This document shows positions 54,750 to 64,000 of a stretch of 64,000 nt of DNA, in pieces. The translations under genes and the position numbers were made by a program. The first letter of the stretch is position 1. The number at the start of each line of letters is the position of its first letter. The notes beneath the pieces were generated by a model, which was not told the DNA's origin, searched no databases, and saw only the letters and a program-made list of their open reading frames with translations. The stretch comes from Hofstenia miamia (taxonomy: Eukaryota > Xenacoelomorpha > Acoela). Location of the stretch: the NCBI GenBank assembly GCA_004352715.1, contig SCFE01000009.1, positions 154,514-218,513 on the forward strand, given 5' to 3'.

Positions 54750-57590
54750 TGAGTTAAAATTTTTAGGAAAAAACCATTTTCGTTGGTACTTTTTACCGAA
54801 ATAAGGAACATTGAAATCGACATACAGAACCTAGATATCGAGAAACATAGCAAATCTTTTTTAACAAAATTGGCTTAAAATAAGCATGAATTGGAGATAA
54901 ATATAAACAAGACCTAAAGTGTCTTCTCTGAAATCATTTCTTTAATTTTAATTGCATTAATCAGTGCAGTATTAATGACTATCTGATTTTCTTTGAAAAG
55001 TTGAAAACCTAATTATTATTGAAATTCATGTTCTATTGATTCCCACAAATCTATTTATACACAATTATTCCTATGTGCTCACCAAACGCAAAAATTAACT
55101 ACGCTGCTAAAGAAACACAAATAAATGCCATTTGCATAATGTACAAAATCAAACCAAAGAACATGCCTATGTGAGAACCAGTATTCCAGTACCTCAATAT
55201 CACAAACAACAGCACAACAAAATGATGTACTAAGAAATGGTGTCATCAAACCTAATCACATGCCACAACTAGCACCAACCCAAGTATCAAAATTTGTTGG
55301 TTTTTGATTATTGCCAATATTTAGTTGTTGTACCATTAATAAATACTGAATGAAACCATAAAACAGTACTGTTTACAACAATTTTTTCAATATTTCAAAA
55401 AACAAACTTAGCAATGAGTTTGGAAAATATATTCAATGCTGATCTGTAAGAATGCCCATGATCAATGTGTTTGAGGAAGTTAATTCTTTGACTATTATGA
55501 TAGCTTGAAATAATCAAAATTATTTAATTCTACATGATGCTGATATTCACAGAATAAAAAAACTCATTCAAATAAAGTTTCATAAAAATACAAAATATGT
55601 GCCATATATGATAGCTACACAAATTTTTGTAATCTTAATTATTATTAGTTCTGAGATATTTCATGCTTTTTTCAAAAGTATTAATTTATATTTAATCATA
55701 TAAACTTTATACAAATGAGTACAACACTAACATTGCTCTAATAAATCAAATTTACATCACCCTATTTTAATACCACTAAAGCACATTACATCATGATATT
55801 ATATTTTTATAGCAATATGATTATTTGCCTAATCCCTGTGAAGATAATGATTGTGATAGTGTTTGAGAATTTGAGAATGAAAACATGATCAACATTCTAG
55901 AGAATACTTGTATTCAGAACACCTCTATTTCTGGTATTTGCTGGTGGTTATATTGTTAACATATATGTTGCAATGCATTTTATTTAAATCTGAATAGATT
56001 TAGTAGTGCAATTGAAGAGGTGATTTTGGTAAATTAGAAAATTCACTCTCAGATTCTCCAACTCATTTGTATTTAATATTATATTAATATGGATATTTAT
56101 TTGTTTTCTATGCATCAAATATTTATTGCTTGAGATGTATTTTAGATTGATTTATTAAAGAAGCATAGCAAAAACTTAGCTTTTCCTGCCATGCTGCAGA
56201 GAAAAAATGATCCAAAAAGTCTATGTAATGAGTTATTATTGGCCAAATGGGCTGTCATTTATGAGCTGAAAGGAACTGCAGATATGAAAACATATATATG
56301 CATCCCACCACCATTGGTGCATATTCTGATGATGCTTTTCTTATGTGAGTAAAATTTAGTCATTCATTTTTTTAAAATAATCATCTGACTTCAACAAATG
56401 CTTCTTAAGTACAGTCACAAAAGCAAAATATAATTCAAAAGCTATAAACAAAAGAAATGTCTAAAAAATTCATCCTTTTTATATGCTATATGTTCAAGAA
56501 TTAGTTTTTTATTTTATATATACTCATATCTCAACTGAAACTTAAGGCAATACCTAATTCAATTTAATTTACTCCAAAATAATACACAACTTGTTTGATT
56601 TTGGATGTCTCTGAAAAAATACTAAAAGTGGAAACAGAAAAGTTCCAGCATACAAAAGTTCTTTAGTGCTGAGTTTAATATTAATGCTTCAAGTTGAAAT
56701 TTCCTTATTTTTTGAAAAATACTTCTTTTCCTTATGCATAGCCATATAGTGAAGCACATGATGAATTTTGATGTCATTTCAAGTAGGTAGGACTAACAAA
56801 TGTTGCTTAATGACTGATGAAGAAACTGCATATANNATAAACAAAAGAAATGTCTAAAAAATTCATCCTTTTTATATGCTATATGTTCAAGAATTAGTTT
56901 TTTATTTTATATATACTCATATCTCAACTGAAACTTAAGGCAATACCTAATTCAATTTAATTTACTCCAAAATAATACACAACTTGTTTGATTTTGGATG
57001 TCTCTGAAAAAATACTAAAAGTGGAAACAGAAAAGTTCCAGCATACAAAAGTTCTTTAGTGCTGAGTTTAATATTAATGCTTCAAGTTGAAATTTCCTTA
57101 TTTTTTGAAAAATACTTCTTTTCCTTATGCATAGCCATATAGTGAAGCACATGATGAATTTTGATGTCATTTCAAGTAGGTAGGACTAACAAATGTTGCT
57201 TAATGACTGATGAAAAAACTGCATATAATTAATGTCTTAGGTATATTATTAATCATTGCTGTTTTCAATTTTTCAATGAAATTTTATAAAGTTATTGATA
57301 TTTGAGTTTTAAAATTCCAGAAATTTCTCAACTTATGAATATATGCAAATTGTTATTGTATGTTGTTTTCTAATATATATTCATATTTCATGTACATTAG
57401 TGATGTTGATCAATTAATTTGACTTACGTCCACTCAAAATAAATCGACATATTTACTCTTCGTCTAAGGTTCTTCCGACAATTTGCTTGCGGAAAATAGT
57501 TTAAATTTATTAGTCTTAACTTTGTTAAACATTTTATATTTGGATAACATTTATATTAAGAAGAAATCTAGTATAGAACATCCTTATTTT
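54750..57590. other. AT-rich upstream region of WIP gene
   Basis: Apart from the contig overlap, I see no coding sequence. The segment 55000-56500 is AT-rich and unique. A 5' non-coding exon of the WIP gene may lie here but cannot be placed. Confidence 0.4.
56440..57230. repeat. Contig overlap duplicated across NN at 56836-56837
   Basis: About 390 bp beginning ATAAACAAAAGAAATGTC occurs before and after the NN, ending GACTGATGA[A/G]. The likely cause is an unmerged overlap. Confidence 0.8.
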
Positions 57591-57593
57591 CAG

Positions 57594-57824
57594 ATTAAAA
57601 TGCCTGGTCCTCCCCCTCCACCTCCACCTGTTGTTGCAATGTCTGCAAATCAACAGGTACTTTTATATTTTATGCATCACTTTAATTAAGTTTTTCGATT
57701 TACTGTCCTTACTAATAAAGTGTTTACGAATGCTGCATTTTGTGGTTACCCGTGTAGTTATAAATTCATCCCATATAAATTCTGTTTACTGCACCACATC
57801 GTAATTTGTGCAAAATCTAATAAT

Positions 57825-57870
<46 letters not shown>

Positions 57871-60800
57871 GCACACTTTCGCTTTGTACACCTTATTAAC
57901 TTTCAAAAAAATCCTCGAAAACTATGCATTTTGCAACTTTTAAATTATGAAAATATAGGTATAGTTAGTATTTTGATATATAATGCTTTTTTTCCAGAAG
58001 CAGCCTTGCGCTTTGAACACAAAATACACGCATACTTGCGCATTGTACAAAAACATTCTTATCAACAACATTTATTTCAGCAATCAACAATTATATTAGA
58101 AGTTATAACTTAGGAAAAGCGAGAAGGCCTTATATATTTTAGAATTAATTTTTAAACCAGATTTTTCGTTTATTGATAAAGCTCAACTACTTACCAGTAA
58201 CTTAATTTGAGCTTGCTGCGGCAGGTTACGGGGTTAGTAGTAACTACTCTTTTCAAGTGACTGGTGAGGTTGAGAGGCAGGGTCATAATGTAGTGTCAAC
58301 CAAACAAACAACATTATATTAAGTCTTCGCTCTTGCATTCATTAATGTAGTTATACAAACAATTACGGTAACTACTAACTGGCACGTAGTTGATAAACAA
58401 TTCTCCCAATAATTATGCGTAATGAAGAGATCAAAGTATTCTAGCAGGATACTAGTAATATATTGGTGGGTTCCTAGCCTAGTAAGTTACCAATAACCAG
58501 TTTCAAGGTTACTGCAATTTGCTAAAGCTAAGCTCAGCAATTCATTGAACTCAATGTGCCTAGATGCATTAACAAATATTTTTTTGCTGTGTCTTATAAA
58601 TGAGCAGTCTGTATCAATTGTAATTCATATATGTTATAAGTATTATGTGCTACAAATACATAACTAGCTAAATCGATGCAATTGTGGTTAATTTTCCTGA
58701 TGTGTAACGAGTAACTACAGCATAATAAAAATTCGCGATTAAAATTACGCGCGTAAAATGTTGAAGGTCACATTTCTTCAAAATAGACGTTTTCGAATGT
58801 GCTAGTCATTTCGAAACTGTATATTTAGGTGTTTTTTGAAGATTATAAGAGAATTTTTTTAAAATAGTGTCCAAAGCGCAAGTATGCGTGCAAATTTTTT
58901 TATATAGAAACAATAATTTTTTTAATAAAACTATGTGAATTTAAAAATACTTTAAAAAGTGTTTTTTCAGTTGTGGACAATATAAAAATAAATTCTAGAA
59001 ACATTCCGTAATATCGAACTTTTAGATATATACATATGAAGATTGCTTTTAATATCTGTTGGATTTTTTCAACATATTGCTTTATATTAATTATGAAAAC
59101 TTATGTAATCAGTGGCTTCTTTTCCTGAAAATCACTTAAAATTTGCATTTTACCACAGAAAAATATGAAAAGGAAATCAATTTAAGTTATGCAGAAAAAT
59201 GAGAATAAAAAAATAATTTTAATCATTTCTTTTTTTGTTTGAAAGATGAGCGAAGATTTCGTACAGTACAAATCTCTGAAAATCATTTGCTTATAAATTC
59301 GAGTTAATGCTGCGATTATATAAATTTGTGCAAGTTTAGCATACCCATAATCAAGTTTTTTTAATTATATTTAAATTCGAGTCTTTGTTGTCTTTCCTCT
59401 TTGCTGGGACCTTTTCCAATTTGGCCTACTCTTCGATCTTCTCCTACTTTGTCTCCTGAGACTGTCTTCGCTGCCGTAAAACTTGCATTGTTTTTGTATT
59501 TTTTATATTTTATTATTAATACTTTAGTTAACCTAAAATTTATGTTTAAAATATAATTTACCTTAAACGGTGTGGAGATTTTTGAAAAATTTTCATGATC
59601 CTATAAAAATATTTAAGCGTTTCTTGCTCCAAACTATTAAAGTTGTGCTCTAAATCGGCGCGCTGGCGTGCCGTTCCGAGAAGGCTCCGGTTGCAGGGGC
59701 CCTCGGCCCAATGACCTCTGACTTTGCGCACTCCATGCCTCAATGAGTTTGGAATATCTTTGCACATATCAAGAAACATTCAAAGTTCTTTGTGGCTTCC
59801 ATGGGCTCAAAACCTTCTAAATACATGAACACTAGGTATAGAGAGAATTTAAATCTTTTTCAAAAATACGAAATTTTCAAAGACAACTTTTTAATCTTTT
59901 CAACAACCTCTGCCACGGCAACAAGCTTTAATAGAAATTTTCAACATTGCATTAAAGTATGTTCCCCAATAGACCTACCCATTCCCCAAGATTTTCAAAT
60001 TTGGAAATAGGCTTGGAGAAAATTCTTTGTAAATGTGGAACAACAATTTCCTTTAAAAGGGACGTTATGCTGTTTAAGGTAAACTATTTTTAGTAATTAT
60101 ATGCAAAAAAAATTTGTTATATTCACATTTTGCACATTTCGTTTTATTCATTATAATCCAAAAATTATTTCTGTAATGAATGGGTAAAAAATAATTTACA
60201 TTGAAAAAGAGCATGTGATTTTTTCCGATGTGTTGATCATTCTATTAATACTAATTCAAGATTTATTGTGTAACTTAACATGGTGATTATTTTTCAAGTG
60301 CAAAGGCTAGAATTACATGGCCTAAACTGACAATTGTTAGCTTCCTATTATTGTTTGTCATCTACATCCATTAATTATACACTACAAATCAATGAAAAAA
60401 ATTCTAAATTTTATTGGGATGCTTAACTTTTGCACCACATACTTGATTCCAATTGAATACCAAGTAATTTACTTGCAAATCCCACCAATCATATCTTTGA
60501 GGATGTGTTTGATTTTTAATTGCTTAAAACATCTTTTTCCAAAAATATAGTTCTTTGTAAGTGATGAAAGTTCGTAGTATTTTGCTATGAAACAGCGCGG
60601 TTCATTTTGACTTTATATTTATCAAAAGTTGCCTTCTATTGTAAACTAACATTTGTTTATTCTGTCAGTGCGTGTTTGTGAAGCGTTGCTGATATTTCAA
60701 TATCATTAACAATACAGTATTCGTATTTTTCCGCACATTCATTTTACTGTGCGTTACAATATTTTCTTTCCTGGTTCTTAACAAAGCAGCAATTGTAATA

Positions 60801-63800
60801 TTGATAATGTTTTAGACGCATTTGTTTACGACATTTTTTATTTTTCTAGGCATATTTTATCATGTTAAGACAGATATTATGTAATTTCTTTAGTATATTA
60901 TAAAGACAATTCAATGCAAATTGCTTTTCAAAATTGTATGTTCATATATATATATATAAACAAAGTATTATATTGGTATAATATTTCAATTTTATTTAGA
61001 ATGCGCGTTCAAATTTGTTGTCTTCGATTCAATCCAAAAATCCCATGGGTGGTTTACGCAAGGTACCAGATTCTGAGAAAAATGACAGAAGCGCCGTTCA
61101 AGTATCCAACCAAAGTATAATTTCAAATATTAATTATAATTAGTAGTATATATTTTAAAACGCCTCAATGTAATTAATTCTATTAATTTGCTTTATCAAA
61201 ATTTGAATTGAGAATTGCCAACATTGGCAAATATCGGGTTTAATTAAAACGGTCTTTTTCTAATTTAAATTGCAAACGAGGTTGCACTGATTTAAACAGC
61301 AACGCAAAAATATCTCTAAATTTCCTTGCAAAACAATATTTTTTGTTTCAATTACATGATTTAATGTNCGTTTTATTCATTATAATCCAAAAATTATTTC
61401 TGTAATGAATGGGTAAAAAATAATTTACATTGAAAAAGAGCATGTGATTTTTTCCGATGTGTTCATCATTCTATTAATACTAATTCAAGATTTATTGTGT
61501 AACTTAACATGGTGATTATTTTTCAAGTGCAAAGGCTAGAATTACATGGCCTAAACTGACAATTGTTAGCTTCCTATTATTGTTTGTCATCTACATCCAT
61601 TAATTATACACTACAAATCAATGAAAAAAATTCTAAATTTTATTGGGATGCTTAACTTTTGCACCACATACTTGATTCCAATTGAATACCAAGTAATTTA
61701 CTTGCAAATCCCACCAATCATATCTTTGAGGATGTGTTTGATTTTTAATTGCTTAAAACATCTTTTTCCAAAAATATAGTTCTTTGTAAGTGATGAAAGT
61801 TCGTAGTATTTTGCTATGAAACAGCGCGGTTCATTTTGACTTTATATTTATCAAAAGTTGCCTTCTATTGTAAACTAACATTTGTTTATTCTGTCAGTGC
61901 GTGTTTGTGAAGCGTTGCTGATATTTCAATATCATTAACAATACAGTATTCGTATTTTTCCGCACATTCATTTTACTGTGCGTTACAATATTTTCTTTCC
62001 TGGTTCTTAACAAAGCAGCAATTGTAATATTGATAATGTTTTAGACGCATTTGTTTACGACATTTTTTATTTTTCTAGGCATATTTTATCATGTTAAGAC
62101 AGATATTATGTAATTTCTTTAGTATATTATAAAGACAATTCAATGCAAATTGCTTTTCAAAATTGTATGTTCATATATATATATATAAACAAAGTATTAT
62201 ATTGGTATAATATTTCAATTTTATTTAGAATGCGCGTTCAAATTTGTTGTCTTCGATTCAATCCAAAAATCCCATGGGTGGTTTACGCAAGGTACCAGAT
62301 TCTGAGAAAAATGACAGAAGCGCCGTTCAAGTATCCAACCAAAGTATAATTTCAAATATTAATTATAATTAGTAGTATATATTTTAAAACGCCTCAATGT
62401 AATTAATTCTATTAATTTGCTTTATCAAAATTTGAATTGAGAATTGCCAACATTGGCAAATATCGGGTTTAATTAAAACGGTCTTTTTCTAATTTAAATT
62501 GCAAACGAGGTTGCACTGATTTAAACAGCAACGCAAAAATATCTCTAAATTTCCTTGCAAAACAATATTTTTTGTTTCAATTACATGATTTAATGTTTCC
62601 TTGCTATTTACAACTCCATCTACATCCATTTAGTATTATTATGTTACACTAATGATTGATCCATGATCCATCTTCCTTATCACTATTATATTCAATTTTT
62701 TAATTCGTCTATAGCCACTTTTCATCCCCAGATAATTCTTAATTCAACTATATTATCATATGTAAAACAGTTTACGCAGATATTTGTCAACGTCTTTAAG
62801 TAGTAAGTGATTCGACTGCAGCAGTTAAATGTAGCTTTTATTGAACAATACGCAAACAAAACAGTGAGTGGTGAGAAAAGCAATTTGATTCGACTGTTAA
62901 ATGTAGCTTTTATTGAACAATACGCAAACAAAACAGTGAGTGGTGAGAAAAGCAATTCACGACTAACTACTTTTATTGGCAATAAGCCCTTAAAAGTTGA
63001 ATTCCGCTACAGATTTACAGTCAATTATTACTAACGCGCGTTTAGTTATTGTTCCATGTACTTTCCAGTAGACTATATTTCTATGCATACATTTTTGATT
63101 GAATTGAATTTAGAAATATGAGCAATAAATTTCGTGGCTTGTGTATCTCAAAGATTATTTGAGATAGAATGCACGCANTAATAGACTTAAAGAAAAATGT
63201 TTGAAAAAGAAACGGTGAATAATCCACTGCACAGCTACATAGAATTACGACAGAAAATTTGTAATAATTAAATTTGCATTGCTAGAATAAAATCGCAGGT
63301 AATGTTTTCGACTTTTTTTTCAAAAAGTCTGTTTTTTTCGTTCGTTTATAAATTATATTTCATTTCATAGACAAAATATCGTATAGACCAAAAAAAGTCT
63401 ATACGATAACATAGTTATACTTATGTATAAATATCATTGATAATTGTTAAATTGTACCTTGCTCTTGCCAAATTCTTCAATTGGATTATTATAGAACCAT
63501 CGTCAAATTCAAGTAGCAGCAGACCAGGATCAGGTGGACAAGCATTAGGTGGCCTTTTTGCAGGTGGAATGCCGCAGCTAAAACCCGCAGGATCCGGCGG
63601 TATTAAGGGTAAAATATTTTTGTTTTCCTATGCTGTTCAAGGAATTTCATAGCTAGTATGTATGCTTTTCATATATATATATATATTAACTAAAGACGAT
63701 GAATGATTTGACACATGCATTACTAAGGTGACAAACATTAAATCTTACATTTACAGGTTGTAGTTGTAGTTTACATTATTTGTGCTATCTAATTATGATT

Positions 63801-64000
63801 AGGGCGAACTCCTCAACAGTCAAGACCTGCTATTCCACCTCAACCCCCTTCAATGAGACATACAGCTCCTCCACCAGCTCCTCGAATTCCTAATTCTAAT
63901 GGGGTATTGTATTTTTAATTTTTTCTTTATATATTATATTGTCAAATATTTAAACGTTAAATGCCCATTTGATGTCAGCATTTAACCCTATTCCAGTTGG
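57594..64000 (+). CDS. WIPF: WAS/WASL-interacting protein family (WIP/verprolin), 5' exons, partial
   Basis: WIP/verprolin binds actin through its WH2 motif and stabilises WASP/N-WASP for Arp2/3-driven actin assembly. Exons: 57594-57656 (ATG 57600; MPGPPPPPPPVVAMSANQQ, phase 0); WH2 exon 61000-61114 (NARSNLLSSIQSKNPMGGLR, KNDRSAVQ; phase 1); 63495-63608 (SSNSSSSRPGSGGQALGGLF, AGGMPQLKPAGSGG; phase 1); 63803-63903 (GRTPQQSRPAIPPQPPSMR, APPPAPRIPNSNG; phase 0); a further acceptor TTCCAG at 63991-63996 suggests the next exon. Phases join correctly. Vertebrate WIP has the same order: polyproline start, WH2 with DRSAP, then GLGGLFQAGMPKL. The C-terminal WASP-binding part lies beyond the window. 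Confidence 0.9.
57831..57868. repeat. (TA)n microsatellite in WIP intron 1
   Basis: An uninterrupted AT run of about 38 bp. It abuts CGCACACTTTCGCTTTGTAC, which resembles the inverted repeat ends described for 57868-58890. Confidence 0.85.
57868..58890. mobile_element. Candidate inverted-repeat element in WIP intron 1
   Basis: CACGCATACTTGCGC at about 58028 is perfectly inverted at 58875-58890 (GCGCAAGTATGCGTG), with further similarity outward (CTTTG.ACAC). A diverged third copy, CGCACACTTTCGCTTTGTAC, starts right after (TA)n at 57869. No coding potential is seen. Ends and length are uncertain. Confidence 0.4.
59655..61367 (+). repeat. WIP intron 1 and WH2 region, copy B
   Basis: Matches 48786-50505 of the alternative contig with only scattered differences. 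It is joined by an N (61368) to a second overlapping copy that restarts at the equivalent of 60140, so about 1.2 kb, including the WH2 exon at 61000, is represented again at 61369-62600. Confidence 0.85.
62229..62343 (+). CDS. WIPF: WH2 exon, copy C (overlap duplicate)
   Basis: Same 115 nt exon as 61000-61114, 1229 bp downstream. Because the flanking introns are also the same and an N separates them, this is an assembly overlap, not a second WH2 domain. Confidence 0.85.
62810..62957. repeat. ~70 bp tandem duplication, present in copy C only
   Basis: The unit with GTAGCTTTTATTGAACAATA and GTGAGTGGTGAGAAAAGCAA occurs twice here but once in the matching place of the alternative contig (about 50715-50790). 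It is probably an allelic length difference. Confidence 0.7.

Overview
This is an AT-rich, intron-bearing nuclear fragment from an invertebrate animal. Evidence: GT-AG spliced exons of conserved eukaryotic genes, AATAAA signals, and animal-type transposons (Tc1/mariner, piggyBac, hAT, Penelope-like, CR1/I-like LINEs, Gypsy). I cannot name the phylum. It is a draft assembly: two gaps of exactly 1000 N, gaps of 151 and 176 N, and eight one- or two-N junctions, most flanked by near-identical sequence on both sides (unmerged allelic contigs).

Host genes. (1) 410-6508 (+): the 3' part of the translation initiation factor eIF3a in five spliced exons, including the Arg/Asp decapeptide repeats and the C-terminal DGWTRVRKK tail. 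One intron holds a higher-order minisatellite; a later one holds a decayed hAT transposon. (2) 20790-27303 (-): a complete SEC62 translocon gene in two exons. Its ~5.5 kb intron is packed with DNA transposons, including a near-palindromic 120 bp MITE that begins 13 nt upstream of the splice acceptor. (3) 57594 to the window end (+): the 5' part of a WIP/verprolin-family actin regulator (polyproline start, WH2 exon, Gly-rich exon, proline-rich exon). Its WH2 exon appears three times (50132, 61000, 62229) because alternative contigs were scaffolded side by side. (4) Three orphan candidate exons at 45224-45505 (-), 46090-46246 (+) and 47503-47785 (-).

Transposon landscape. 6.6-8.5 kb: piggyBac remnant. 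9.0-14.8 kb: a mosaic of an I/Jockey-like LINE (+), a CR1-like 5' segment (-) with an SGNH-hydrolase-like ORF1 and a 2A-like ORF2 start, a short GC-richer repeat, and a Tc1 piece; the order looks scrambled by assembly. 15.86-19.01 kb: a Tc1 element with an intact 338-aa DD34E transposase, split near one end by a LINE insertion with a 26 bp target duplication. 19.0-20.4 kb: Penelope-like and LINE fragments. 27.8-28.2 kb: mariner fragment. 30.2-32.1 kb: two Penelope-like elements with hammerhead-ribozyme-like 3' motifs beside (TA)n. 32.2-36.1 kb: a degenerate Gypsy element with an apparent 5' LTR. 37.3-44.4 kb: three further LINE fragments, one opening with DVEKNPGP (2A-like). 46.9-47.3 kb: a third Penelope 3' end with hammerhead-like motif and (TA)n.

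No operon logic applies. The three recognised genes are unrelated housekeeping or cytoskeletal genes, and most of the window is transposon-derived intron or intergenic DNA. I found no convincing new multi-gene system. The most interesting signals are the Penelope hammerhead motifs, the two 2A-like LINE starts, the MITE at the SEC62 acceptor, and the nested minisatellite.
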